Shown in pieces: positions 25,801 through 33,716 of a stretch of DNA of 62,213 bases. Numbering within the stretch: position 1 is the stretch's first letter; every line of letters starts with the position of its first letter. Both the position numbers and the translations under genes were made by a program. Source of the DNA: a virus. The notes below the pieces were generated by a model that made no database searches, had not been told where the DNA came from, and saw only the letters and a list, made by a program, of their open reading frames with translations. Where the stretch lies: positions 1 to 62,213 of IMG/VR virus record IMGVR_UViG_3300021225_000381; one strand, written 5' to 3'.

Positions 25801-26319
25801 GCAAATGGAGATGTGAGATCATTATGGCATAGGGCTGCTGGAGGAATGTCTATTATAGGTAGTAGGTTTAGAGCTTGTTTTGCGATAGATAATACAATTA
25901 GTAGTGATATTATTATTGGATTAGGATGGGCAGCAAGTGGTGTTTTTGGATTATCATATAGATCTGGACAAGATAATAATGCCTTTACATTCGTTCGAGC
26001 AAATGGTTCTACTGTCGATAGTGGTACATATACTACTCTTAGTACACAATATACCCCTCAATCTGGAAATTTTAATAGTGGTAAAAGATATATTGTTGAT
26101 TTCACTTGTATTAATTCTAATAACGTTAATCTTGTAATACAAGAAGCAGATTGGAATAATAATAATTGGATAACAGTTGTTTCTGAAATAGTAAATTCAC
26201 CAAATTATTGGAGTGCTTTAAGACATAGCTTTCATGCTCGCGTAATAAGTAGAACTGCTGCAATTAGATCTCTATGGTTTGATTGGGTTTCTTTTGAGAA
26301 TTCAACATTTCAACGTTAA
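22870..26319 (+). CDS. long tail fibre / receptor-binding protein 1
   Basis: 1149 residues. The N-terminal 90 residues form a small beta domain that may attach to the virion. Residues about 95-440 are highly charged with heptad character (long coiled coil). Then come glycine-rich fibre repeats (INGDLIVKGTISANEYIGLP, LPLSGGTVTGDVSVTG), a beta region and the SALIVAIDGVLQEP block. The C-terminal domain of about 220 residues is a probable jelly roll ending DWVSFEN, similar to that of the third fibre gene. It probably binds the host surface. Own TTGACA/TAAATA promoter. Confidence 0.75.
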   Translation: MRLFSEEVKITSSNSPLNILQVKDFSEVFFGVFEVQINENKYVVEKISEENGNPIVSILVEDGDAKAQYPFLLLKGKQEIYFNSESEPVEIFESKIENADEQEDEVIQNIIEECSNVEIIDDKKEQIIKEINKIKREATENSLKILENNKLKKIREIKNESNKKEKALKEYLESAREKLVNEFTNISNKIRKELISDNDYKFEEIRESVDLKIQDIADNLKESLENNFENSSKLIDKSVKKLVKELYETNINPRVDKELNDIALEIVEKVSEIDKNLNNKLNKKADASLLEDVNKEIDAIRDANIELNNSLNKGVQKALSRVGNVDKKIVEISGEFEKISEEFEKKIADTEQEITQYFDEKLSLIKEETLDITDEARSYFQNLIQESRENLLTEIRKIKNEKPVEYILESKKGEPIVKDWDSIEKEWNKKIHDKFENYKTDLRKYVAVYASGGGTNATQYQDGGTINGDLIVKGTISANEYIGLPPLNYLPLSGGTVTGDVSVTGLLSANRIGFNTGAGLTAGVGQLTWNDQDGTLDLGLKGGNVTLQIGQETVARVVNKTGANLLESQYRVVRIRSTAEGGAQGQRLAIVLAQANNDPNSVDTIGLVTENITLNQEGFVTTSGLVRGINTTGSLQGETWLDGDVLYLSPTTPGVLTKVKPQAPNHTVVVGFVVYAHSNQGKIFVKVDNGYEIDELHNVRITSVSANDVLKYNGAAGVWENSNTLTLSALSADRIYTTQLDALSANITVVDIKQYELSGFNVTGNVTINGSVSSQNISAGNIFTNGLPVATPVDPVRTTLTGNGVLSSFAINGAANLINPSALIVAIDGVLQEPSVDYLVNNGTITFTSPLPNGRKAVVISPSNSLIAGQVVPSDGSVTSAKIAGGVSISEPVLTNPIINNGTLSSTINNTAFSLNNEQFVAQVNSRNASTRPVVAYFNDFDGSVAGLSVGGNGTGLLDDSSAAPLCYGIQRISTAGANGDVRSLWHRAAGGMSIIGSRFRACFAIDNTISSDIIIGLGWAASGVFGLSYRSGQDNNAFTFVRANGSTVDSGTYTTLSTQYTPQSGNFNSGKRYIVDFTCINSNNVNLVIQEADWNNNNWITVVSEIVNSPNYWSALRHSFHARVISRTAAIRSLWFDWVSFENSTFQR
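25234..25530 (+). repeat. fibre repeat block, copy A
   Basis: About 290 bp encoding VDPVRTTLTGNGVLS through SALIVAIDGVLQEP to VVPSDGSVTSAKIA. It recurs with clear DNA similarity at 26786-27070 in the next gene. Confidence 0.7.
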
Positions 26320-26325
26320 ACAAAA

Positions 26326-26331
26326 TAAATA
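26326..26331 (+). promoter_or_regulatory. late-type TAAATA box for fibre gene 2
   Basis: TAAATA, 6 nt, ATG at 26338. Confidence 0.5.
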
Positions 26332-26337
26332 CTAATA

Positions 26338-27624
26338 ATGGCAATTACCCAAATATCAAATGATGTAGTTTTGGACAATACAATTGCTCCAGCTAAATTA
26401 AATGTCGCATCGAGTATGAAGACATTTCTTGGCAATGCAACCTCTGCAAATTTAGCATCAGCCGTAGCTGGAACAACTGGATCTGGCAATCTTGTTTTTA
26501 GTACATCACCATCTTTTACAACCCCAGCTTTAGGCACACCAACAAGCGGCACACTAACAAACTGTGTTGGTTTGCCAATATCAACAGGTGTCTCAGGTTT
26601 AGGTACAAACGTAGCAACCTTTTTAGCAACGCCAACTTCAGCAAATTTATTAGCTGCAATAACTGATGAAACTGGTAGTGGTACTTTGGTGTTTAATACA
26701 AATCCAACTTTTCAAGGTGCTAATGTTACTGGTACACTCGCTGTCACAGGATCAGTAACAATTAATGGGCTATCGGCGGCAACGGTTGTTGATCCTGTTC
26801 GTACGACTTTAACAGGTAATGGTGTATTAAGTGCTTTCTCAATTAGTGGAGCAACAAATCTTATTAACCCAAGTGCATTGATTGTTGCTATTGATGGTGT
26901 ATTACAAGAACCTGTTGTTGACTATAGTGTTAATAATGGAACTATTACTTTTACAGATCCGCTTGCTAGTGGTGCTAAAGCTGTTGTGATTAGTCCCAGT
27001 AATGCTTTAGTGGCGGGACAGGTTGTGCCTAGTGATGGTAGTGTAACGAGTGCTAAGATTGCTACTAGTGTTACTTTAACTACGCCAACGATCAATGACG
27101 CGACTTTGACTAGTCCAACAATCACAGGAACAACATCAGTTTCAAATAACGGTGTTACAAGAACAGGACAAGTTTTAGTTGAAAATTCATTTTGGCGTGC
27201 AGTATTGACATCTGATGCAACTACTACTGGTAGCGCATCACTCAACCCAACAGGATTTGAAATACCAGTTGTCGGAGGAAAAATAAATAGATTGTATTGC
27301 TTGTTTAAGATAACTGGAACCACGGGATCTACTCACGGTGGGCAATTACTAGGAACATTTAATTTAACGGCGGCAGATTCATCAATGCTTTACAAAAGGC
27401 CCGGGTTTGAAACAGAAAGTTTTGTATTGCAATCTTCTCCATATCAGAGTTTTGGTGTATTTAATTCAACTGGAACATCAACTCAGACAGCCGAATACAT
27501 AGGAATCATAAAGCCTTCAACGAGCGGTGTATTGAGATTATTTATTAACAATGCAACCAATACTTCAACGAGCACAGTGACACTTTTAAAGGGAGCGTAC
27601 ATGGAAAACACAATCTTAGACTAA
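26338..27624 (+). CDS. tail fibre protein 2
   Basis: 428 residues. The N-terminus (NTIAPAKLNVASSMKTFL) is paralogous to that of fibre gene 3. Then come the widespread phage-fibre repeats GTPTSGTLTNCVGLP, GVSGLGTNVATFLATPTSANL and DETGSGTLVFNTNP. The IDGVLQEP block shared with fibre gene 1 follows, and a C-terminal beta domain of about 140 residues (GKINRLYCLFKITGTTGS) is not shared with the others. It is a probable adhesin or fibre segment with an exchangeable tip. Confidence 0.75.
   Translation: MAITQISNDVVLDNTIAPAKLNVASSMKTFLGNATSANLASAVAGTTGSGNLVFSTSPSFTTPALGTPTSGTLTNCVGLPISTGVSGLGTNVATFLATPTSANLLAAITDETGSGTLVFNTNPTFQGANVTGTLAVTGSVTINGLSAATVVDPVRTTLTGNGVLSAFSISGATNLINPSALIVAIDGVLQEPVVDYSVNNGTITFTDPLASGAKAVVISPSNALVAGQVVPSDGSVTSAKIATSVTLTTPTINDATLTSPTITGTTSVSNNGVTRTGQVLVENSFWRAVLTSDATTTGSASLNPTGFEIPVVGGKINRLYCLFKITGTTGSTHGGQLLGTFNLTAADSSMLYKRPGFETESFVLQSSPYQSFGVFNSTGTSTQTAEYIGIIKPSTSGVLRLFINNATNTSTSTVTLLKGAYMENTILD
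26786..27070 (+). repeat. fibre repeat block, copy B
   Basis: Second copy of the block at 25234; long identical stretches (for example around ATTGATGGTGT and AGTGATGGTAGTGTAAC) mixed with synonymous and coding changes. Confidence 0.7.
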
Positions 27625-27655
27625 TATGTCCCTACTACAACAAATTATACCAACT

Positions 27656-27661
27656 TAAATA
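27656..27661 (+). promoter_or_regulatory. late-type TAAATA box for fibre gene 3
   Basis: CTTAAATAATTTT before ATG at 27667; exactly 5-nt gap. Confidence 0.55.
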
Positions 27662-27666
27662 ATTTT

Positions 27667-29073
27667 ATGCCAGTCACACAAGTAAAAAACAATGTAATTG
27701 CTAACAACACTATCGCACCAGCAAAGCTGAATGTGACGAGTTCAATGCAGACATTTCTAAGCAGTGCAACGAGTGCAAATTTAGCTACTACTATTGCAGA
27801 TGAAACTGGTAGTGGAAGTTTGGTGTTTGCTACATCACCTACACTAACTACACCAACAATTGCTACAGTTAACGGTAGTACATCTTCAAATGGTAGTATT
27901 ACTATTCAAGGAACGTCAAATGCCACAAGAACTACGAGCAATGTTGATTTACAACCAAGTGGTGGTGGTGTAACAATCGGAGGAACAACACGTAATGCTA
28001 GTGCTATTTTTCAAATTAATAGCACAACTCTAGGGTTTTTACCTCCAGTAATGACAATCGCTCAACGAAATGCTATAGCATCACCTGCTGCTGGTTTAGT
28101 AGTTTATTCTTCTGATGCATTTGAGTTGAGCTTTTACAATGGCACAAGCTGGGGTGACGTGTTTAGCAGTCATCCTGCGAGCTTTACGAGTGCGACTCTT
28201 GCTGCTGCTGTTAGCGATGAAACTGGTAGTGGTAGTTTAGTATTTGGAACATCGCCTACTATCACAAGTCCAACTATTGCTACATCACTTACATTAAATG
28301 CCACAAATTACACTTATGGAGCTGGAGCAAGAGAAGCATTGCTAAATAGCATGAGCAACCGCTTTGTATATAAAGATGGATTAGTCCCATTTGCTGAGAT
28401 CTTTGAAGACTTCCCTACATTTGGAAATCTTGGCGCTACTGCAACTATCGGAACTCATGGGTGGACATTTGAACGAACTGCTGGTACTGGAGCTACAAAC
28501 TCTGTATATACTGCTTCAAGTGATTCTGCAAGCTATAGAGCATGGGGAGTAATTAGTAATACAACAGCAAATACAATCAATGCTGTGAACTTATTACGCT
28601 TATCCACATACAACGGCCAAACAGCGTCACCCTATGGAATGAGTATTCAGTCCTGCTTTTGTGTTGATAGCACAAGTCAGGCTATCTATTATATGTCATT
28701 TGCTGGTGGTGGGACAAATTTAGATTTAAGAGTTAATTTTTCAAATGGATCTATCGAACTTTTAAGGAACGGTCAATCTGCTATAGTTTTGGTGTCTGGA
28801 CTAACTTTTTCAACTGGGAATTTTGCATCCGGAACACGTTATAGATTATTTTTCAGGCCACTCTCAACAACTCAAACTGAGGTTTATTTTTCTAGCTCCC
28901 CGTGGAATAGCTCTACATGGACAACATTGGTAAATCAAGTATTTACACACACCGCATATTCTGCACTTGGATGGAGCTCAACAACGCCTTATGTTGGCAT
29001 TCTAACATTGGAAGCTGTGTCTAAAACGTGTTATGTTGATTGGGTCGCAATTCGCCAAGAAATTCAACGATAA
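27667..29073 (+). CDS. tail fibre protein 3
   Basis: 468 residues. The N-terminus (NTIAPAKLNVTSSMQTFL) and DETGSGSLVFATSP repeats are paralogous to fibre gene 2. A common fibre module follows (FLPPVMTIAQRNAIASPAAG, then YNGTSWGDV). The C-terminal domain of about 220 residues (FEDFPTFGNLG to YVDWVAIRQEIQR) has the same layout as the tip of fibre gene 1, including a GNFxSGxRY segment. Probably a host-recognition fibre. Confidence 0.75.
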   Translation: MPVTQVKNNVIANNTIAPAKLNVTSSMQTFLSSATSANLATTIADETGSGSLVFATSPTLTTPTIATVNGSTSSNGSITIQGTSNATRTTSNVDLQPSGGGVTIGGTTRNASAIFQINSTTLGFLPPVMTIAQRNAIASPAAGLVVYSSDAFELSFYNGTSWGDVFSSHPASFTSATLAAAVSDETGSGSLVFGTSPTITSPTIATSLTLNATNYTYGAGAREALLNSMSNRFVYKDGLVPFAEIFEDFPTFGNLGATATIGTHGWTFERTAGTGATNSVYTASSDSASYRAWGVISNTTANTINAVNLLRLSTYNGQTASPYGMSIQSCFCVDSTSQAIYYMSFAGGGTNLDLRVNFSNGSIELLRNGQSAIVLVSGLTFSTGNFASGTRYRLFFRPLSTTQTEVYFSSSPWNSSTWTTLVNQVFTHTAYSALGWSSTTPYVGILTLEAVSKTCYVDWVAIRQEIQR

Positions 29074-29084
29074 TATATAACCTT

Positions 29085-29459
29085 ATGATAGAACCACTAA
29101 CCTATAAAGAACAAAATAGAGAGTACTCACTTAAAGTACTCAAAGCAGTACGTCACCTTATGCTAACAATGAATGAAGCATATCGTGATTTTTGGAATCG
29201 TGAACCACAATTGATCGTTGATAGTCTCAATGAAGATGTTGATCTTGCTCTTGAAAGATTTCATAGCAATACCATGCTAGGAATTGTTTTGAATGATCGA
29301 GCAAGTGCAGCAGGTCTAGCTGACCGAGTATATGTAACTATGCCAGAAGGTTATTCATATGACAGCGATGCTCGAACATTTAGCTATTCTGATCCATCGG
29401 TTGTAGTAGAGCCTGAGCCTGAAGTGATTGTTGAAGAACCTGATGATGATATAGCTTAA
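29085..29459 (+). CDS. small acidic protein of unknown function
   Basis: 124 residues from the ATG at 29085, 11 nt after the fibre stop; a longer frame starts inside the fibre gene and is unlikely. Mostly helical (REYSLKVLKAVRHLMLTMNE) with a very acidic, valine/proline-rich tail (EPEPEVIVEEPDDDIA). No family recognised; position suggests a virion or fibre accessory protein. Its stop overlaps the next start. Confidence 0.6.
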   Translation: MIEPLTYKEQNREYSLKVLKAVRHLMLTMNEAYRDFWNREPQLIVDSLNEDVDLALERFHSNTMLGIVLNDRASAAGLADRVYVTMPEGYSYDSDARTFSYSDPSVVVEPEPEVIVEEPDDDIA

Positions 29460-29923
29460 TGGGCAATCTAGGTTTATCAAAACGTAATAGTAAATTTTAT
29501 CAAGGATTTTATTCTCCCAAAAATCCTCAAAAGTATATTGGTAAATTGGATAATATTATATATCGTTCTGGTTTAGAATTAAAATTGTTTCGATGGGCTG
29601 ATAATAATCCTAATGTTCTCGAATGGAATAGTGAGGAAGTTTCGATTCCATATTTTGACACCGTTCAAAAGAAAAATAGAAAATATTTTATTGATGCTTA
29701 TGTAAAAATAAAAGAAGGTGACAAAATTAAAAAATATCTCATAGAAGTTAAACCATGGAAACAAACCCAAGAACCAAAAGCTACGAAAGGTAAGAAAAAA
29801 TCTAATTTACTATACGAACAAGTGGCTTGGAGAAATAATTGTGATAAATGGAAATTTGCTAAAGAATTCGCAAAGAAATATGAAATGGAATTCATAATTA
29901 TCACGGAAAAAGAATTAAATTGA
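29459..29923 (+). CDS. gp4: head-completion nuclease (T4 gp4-like)
   Basis: 154 residues, close to T4 gp4 (150). YRSGLELKLFRWADNNPNVL, then VSIPYF, YFIDAYV and IEVKPW form the PD-(D/E)xK-type active site: Glu40, Asp79 and Glu96-Val-Lys98. In T4, gp4 (gp50) completes the head after packaging so that tails can join. It overlaps the previous gene by 1 nt. Confidence 0.85.
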   Translation: MGNLGLSKRNSKFYQGFYSPKNPQKYIGKLDNIIYRSGLELKLFRWADNNPNVLEWNSEEVSIPYFDTVQKKNRKYFIDAYVKIKEGDKIKKYLIEVKPWKQTQEPKATKGKKKSNLLYEQVAWRNNCDKWKFAKEFAKKYEMEFIIITEKELN

Positions 29924-29945
29924 TAGAAATACTATCCATTAAACA

Positions 29946-29951
29946 TAAATA
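29946..29951 (+). promoter_or_regulatory. late-type TAAATA box for gp21
   Basis: TAAATA, ATATC (5 nt), ATG at 29957. Confidence 0.55.
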
Positions 29952-29956
29952 ATATC

Positions 29957-30622
29957 ATGGCGTTGAAACTTAAATTAATCGCAGAGAATCCTGACGTGTT
30001 TGATAACTTTGAAGTTATTGAAGAGCAATCTAATCGAAACAGTTCATCCAACCTTTATGTTAAAGGTCCTTTTATCGGATGTAATACTGTTAATAAAAAT
30101 AAAAGAATGTATCGACTTGATGATACCAGATCAGAAGTTCAAAGATACATTAATGAGATGGTGCTTCCAGGTAGAGCGATGGGCGAATTGAATCACCCCA
30201 CAAGTGCTGATGTGAATCTCGAAAGAGCGTGTCACTTGGTCACAGAATTACATGAAGTCGATGATTATTTCGTAGGGAAAGCTAAAGTTTTATCAACTCC
30301 TACTGGGCAGATCCTCCGTGCGCTCATTAATGATGGTGTTAAGGTTGGTATGTCCACCCGTGCGCTTGGTCAATTGATGGAAAACCGTGATTATAATTTG
30401 GTTCAAAATATGCATTTAGTGGCTATCGACGCTGTTGCCGATCCATCTTATCCAAAAGCTTTTGTCAATGGTATTTTAGAAAGTAAAACTTATGTCGTAG
30501 AACAAGACGGTTCATTCGAAGAAGTTTATGAGAATTTTGAAAAGACGATTAAAACTCTTCCGAAACATGATGTTGAATCTTATCTTCGTCAACAAATCAT
30601 AAAATTTATCAATAGTATCTAA
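29957..30622 (+). CDS. gp21: prohead core protease (T4 gp21-like)
   Basis: 221 residues (T4 gp21, 212). GRAMGELNHPTS places the catalytic His at residue 80 and VGMSTRALG the catalytic Ser at 133, as in the U35/S80 family, where the T4 residues are His85 and Ser140. The protease digests the scaffold and trims gp23 inside the prohead. It lies directly upstream of its presumed substrates. Confidence 0.9.
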   Translation: MALKLKLIAENPDVFDNFEVIEEQSNRNSSSNLYVKGPFIGCNTVNKNKRMYRLDDTRSEVQRYINEMVLPGRAMGELNHPTSADVNLERACHLVTELHEVDDYFVGKAKVLSTPTGQILRALINDGVKVGMSTRALGQLMENRDYNLVQNMHLVAIDAVADPSYPKAFVNGILESKTYVVEQDGSFEEVYENFEKTIKTLPKHDVESYLRQQIIKFINSI

Positions 30623-30625
30623 ATA
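30620..30625 (+). promoter_or_regulatory. late-type TAAATA box for the gp68-like gene
   Basis: CTAAATAATAAT then ATG at 30631; exactly 5-nt gap. It overlaps the gp21 stop codon. Confidence 0.55.
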
Positions 30626-30630
30626 ATAAT

Positions 30631-31164
30631 ATGCCATCTAAAACAGAAAAACAAAAAAAATTCTTCGGTGCAGTAATGGGAGCCAAGAAAGGTCAGAAAG
30701 GTGTTTCTGGTGAAGCTAAAAAAGTAGCCAAAGAAATGCCGAAAAAAGAAATTAAAAAATTTCTCAAGACCGAAGAAGAAGACGAACAATCCGTGACTAA
30801 AAAAATGAAACAGGGAGGTGGTAAAGCTGTTTTTGAAGGACCTAAAGTGAAAGAACGTAGGCATTTCGCCCCACCAACTAAAGTTGAAAAACCGAAAAAA
30901 GGTAAAGGTTCTTACGAACGTAAAAAACCTGTAGAAGAAGATGAAGAGAAAAAAGCTTGTTGGAAAGGCTACGAGAAAAAGGGTATGAAAAAGAAAGGCG
31001 ATAAGATGGTCAATAATTGTGTCAAAGAGTCCGTTTCAATTCTCAAATTTGTCGAAGCTATCATGGCTGAAAATCACGCCGAAGCTCACAAACATCTTAA
31101 AGATGTTATTAATCAGAAGCTTCAACAAAAAATTTCCCAAGAAATTGAAAAACCTTTGTTCTAA
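30631..31164 (+). CDS. prohead core protein, gp67/gp68-like
   Basis: 177 residues, extremely lysine-rich. The N-terminus (KTEKQKKFFGAVMGAKKG, KVAKEMPKKEIKKFLK) matches a small basic phage protein family (DUF3008-like). ACWKGYEKKGMKKKGDKMV is a motif seen next to capsid genes of T4-like phages, and the last 45 residues (FVEAIMAENHAEAHKHLKDV) resemble the helical core proteins gp67/gp68. Position between gp21 and gp22 matches a core component. It may be a fusion of two ancestral proteins. Confidence 0.6.
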   Translation: MPSKTEKQKKFFGAVMGAKKGQKGVSGEAKKVAKEMPKKEIKKFLKTEEEDEQSVTKKMKQGGGKAVFEGPKVKERRHFAPPTKVEKPKKGKGSYERKKPVEEDEEKKACWKGYEKKGMKKKGDKMVNNCVKESVSILKFVEAIMAENHAEAHKHLKDVINQKLQQKISQEIEKPLF

Positions 31165-31190
31165 ATCATAAAAAAAATATATCAAATCTC

Positions 31191-31196
31191 TAAATA
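31191..31196 (+). promoter_or_regulatory. late-type TAAATA box for gp22
   Basis: CTAAATAATATT then ATG at 31202; exactly 5-nt gap. Confidence 0.55.
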
Positions 31197-31201
31197 ATAT
31201 T

Positions 31202-32086
31202 ATGAAGAAAAACAAACAGAAACTTTTCTCTGAAGATGTTCAAAAAAGTCTTGGTCTTACCGACGAGTCAGTTGTAGCTATTCAAGAAGCTTTAGAAGCT
31301 AAAATTGATCTTGCTGTTGAAGCTGCTCTCGAACAACAAGATGAAGTCTACGCTAATAAATTAAAATCTTTGATGGAGTCGGTTGATAAAGACCGCACTA
31401 TTAAAATGAAAAAATTGATGGAAGCTTTTGATAGAGACAAGACTGCTAAATTGGTTAAAGTTGTTAAGAAATATGAAAGAGAACAACAAGGTGATCTCGT
31501 CAAATTCAAAAAACAATTGACCGAATCTGTTAGTGCTTATCTGGATGAATTCCTGAATGAATCAGTTCCTGCTAAAGATATCGAACAAGCAGTTAAAAAT
31601 AAAACTGCTATTAATGTTCTCGAAAATCTTCGTAGAGTATTGGGTATCGACCTTGCTGTTATGAAAGAATCTGTTGCTGGTCCTATTATGGAAGGTAAAC
31701 AAGAGATTGACAAGCTTCGTAGCGAAAACGTTGAGTTGAAAAAGAATCTTAAATTCCTCACCGAAGGAAAAGAACAAGCTGAAGTTAAACTTTTCCTTGA
31801 AGGTAAAACTTCTAAATATCCAGAAGCTAAAAAGAACTTCTTGAAAAAAGCTCTTGGCGACAAATCGTTGTCGTTCATCAAAGAAAATTTTGATTACACC
31901 GTTCGTCTTTTCGAAAAACAAGAGAAGAAACAACTTGAAGTAATCAAAGAAGAGGCTCTACAAAGTCGTAAACATAAACCAGATTTCGTGAAAAATCAAA
32001 AAGTTATCACGGAAAAGGTAAATAATGATGTAGAGGAAAATAATCCTTATTTGAGCGTCCTTCAATCGATGGAGTTCAAACGATAA
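31202..32086 (+). CDS. gp22: prohead scaffolding core protein (T4 gp22-like)
   Basis: 294 residues (T4 gp22, 269), almost wholly charged and helical: LDLAVEAAL-type N-terminal half, then a long coiled segment (RSENVELKKNLKFLTEGKEQ) and KTSKYPEAKKNFLKKALGDKS, a block typical of gp22. The C-terminus NPYLSVLQSMEFKR is short and basic. It forms the inner core of the prohead and is degraded by gp21. Confidence 0.85.
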   Translation: MKKNKQKLFSEDVQKSLGLTDESVVAIQEALEAKIDLAVEAALEQQDEVYANKLKSLMESVDKDRTIKMKKLMEAFDRDKTAKLVKVVKKYEREQQGDLVKFKKQLTESVSAYLDEFLNESVPAKDIEQAVKNKTAINVLENLRRVLGIDLAVMKESVAGPIMEGKQEIDKLRSENVELKKNLKFLTEGKEQAEVKLFLEGKTSKYPEAKKNFLKKALGDKSLSFIKENFDYTVRLFEKQEKKQLEVIKEEALQSRKHKPDFVKNQKVITEKVNNDVEENNPYLSVLQSMEFKR

Positions 32087-32148
32087 TTTCCACCCCGCAC
32101 TATGAGGAAGTAATTCCTGAACAAATGTGAATAGAAAGTCAAATATAT

Positions 32149-33630
32149 ATGAATATCCCACAAACTGACATCCAAGGCTCAAAAATGCAAAAAGCTGTTG
32201 CTAAATGGCGTAAAGTGCTGGACTATAGCTCGAACTCGATTCCTGCTATCCAGAACGAACACGTTTACAAAACGACTGCTATGTTGCTTGAGAACCAAGA
32301 ACAGTGGTGCTTTCAAGAATCTAACACAGCATCTAGCGGTGGTGTGTTTGGCGCGGCTGCTTCCCTTGGCAACGGTATCGCTAACAGCGACTCCTATGCT
32401 AGCGGTGACGCACGTCTGCCAAAGATTCTTATTCCTATGATTAGACGCACTTTCCCTGAATTGATTTCCAACGAAATTGTTGGTGTTCAGCCTATGGGCG
32501 GACCTGTTGGTCTTGCTTTCGCTCTTCGTTATGCCTACCAAGGTGATACTCTGAGCGATGGTAGTATCGACGGTAAACCTACTGGCGGTGGCGCAGGTTC
32601 CAGCTTTGGTAATCAGCTTAAAGCTGCTTACACTGGTACTGATGGCCTCGGAGCAATTGGCTCTGATAACTCCGACGAACTTGGTTTTCAACTTCTGGAC
32701 ACACGTTTTACTGGCACATCTGCTGCTTTCCTCTCTGGTCATGCCGAGTGGACATTTGCAGATCAAGACCGTGGTATTGCTGAACTCTTGAATAATTACG
32801 AGTTGACGGGTAAAATCCCTCAAATCGAACTCAAGTTTGACAAGACCGCTGTTGAAGCTGGTACACGTAGATTGGCTACACGTTGGTCGGTCGAGTTGGA
32901 ACAAGACATTAAAAACATGAACGGTATTGATATCGATGGTGAACTTACGAATGCTATGTCGTATGAGATCCAAGCTGAAATCGACCGTGAAGTTGTAATG
33001 CGTATGATCCAAACCGCCTTCAATGCTGGGCCTGGAGCAGGTTTCTCCATCTGGAGTCCTGTTAGTGCGGATGGTCGTTGGACTGCTGAAAGAAATATTA
33101 CCTTCTATCAACGCTTGCTTATCGAAAGTGGTCGTATGGCTGCTCGTAACCGTAGAGGTGCTGCTAACTTTGTTATCGCAACTCCTCGTGTTTGCAGCAT
33201 CCTTGAAATGCTTCCTGACTTCAAAGTTTTTGAAATCAATGGAACTGTTTCCACGGCTGGTGTAGGTATTGCTAAAGTTGGTACTGTTGGTAGCCGCTGG
33301 ACGGTTTATCGTGATACTCGGACTGAAGTTCAGAACTCTTCATTGTATGGAAATAGAGGTTACTCTTCTAACAATCCAAACGGTGTTGAATACGCTCTCT
33401 TGGGCTACAAAGGTTCTGAATACTATGACACAGGTATTATTTACTGCCCATACATCCCGATTATGGTGCAACGCACAATTGGACCGAATGATTTCGCTCC
33501 TCGCGTTGGACTCATGACCCGTTATGGTATCGTAAACAATATCTTCGGTGCTAATCTTTATTATCACCTGATCATTGTCAAAGGTCTTGGTACTGCGTTT
33601 ACTCCTGGTTCAATTTCGACATATTTATAA
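32149..33630 (+). CDS. gp23: major capsid protein (T4 gp23-like)
   Basis: 493 residues (T4 gp23, 521). DARLPKILIPMIRRTFPELISNEIVGVQPM and LAFALRYAY are hallmark gp23 sequences, with DIKNMNGIDIDGELTNAMSYE further on. The first 50 or so residues before the SGGVFGAAAS segment probably form the propeptide removed by gp21; Glu residues near 50-60 are candidate cleavage sites. Unlike its neighbours this gene has no TAAATA box close to the ATG; it may be read from the gp22 promoter. A strong terminator follows. Confidence 0.93.
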   Translation: MNIPQTDIQGSKMQKAVAKWRKVLDYSSNSIPAIQNEHVYKTTAMLLENQEQWCFQESNTASSGGVFGAAASLGNGIANSDSYASGDARLPKILIPMIRRTFPELISNEIVGVQPMGGPVGLAFALRYAYQGDTLSDGSIDGKPTGGGAGSSFGNQLKAAYTGTDGLGAIGSDNSDELGFQLLDTRFTGTSAAFLSGHAEWTFADQDRGIAELLNNYELTGKIPQIELKFDKTAVEAGTRRLATRWSVELEQDIKNMNGIDIDGELTNAMSYEIQAEIDREVVMRMIQTAFNAGPGAGFSIWSPVSADGRWTAERNITFYQRLLIESGRMAARNRRGAANFVIATPRVCSILEMLPDFKVFEINGTVSTAGVGIAKVGTVGSRWTVYRDTRTEVQNSSLYGNRGYSSNNPNGVEYALLGYKGSEYYDTGIIYCPYIPIMVQRTIGPNDFAPRVGLMTRYGIVNNIFGANLYYHLIIVKGLGTAFTPGSISTYL

Positions 33631-33680
33631 TTTATTATAAATCGTTGAAACTCAAGTAGTTACAACCAAACAATCTTTTA

Positions 33681-33712
33681 AAACCGCGAGTGCCGAAGAA
33701 CTCGCGGTTTTC
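33681..33712 (+). terminator. intrinsic terminator after gp23
   Basis: AAACCGCGAG / CTCGCGGTTT, a perfect 10-bp stem with a 10-nt loop followed by TCTCGTTT, 50 nt after the capsid stop. The A-run before the stem could let it work for the convergent gene as well. Confidence 0.8.
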
Positions 33713-33716
33713 TCGT

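Noticed and set aside
25937-26142. Small overlapping frames on both strands inside the first fibre gene
   Set aside because: They lie in the C-terminal fibre domain, whose main frame is uninterrupted and homologous to fibre 3.
32179-33111. 310-codon open frame antisense to the major capsid gene
   Set aside because: A shadow of the strongly coding gp23 frame: low-complexity, Ser/Thr-rich translation, no box or start signal, and no recognisable motif.
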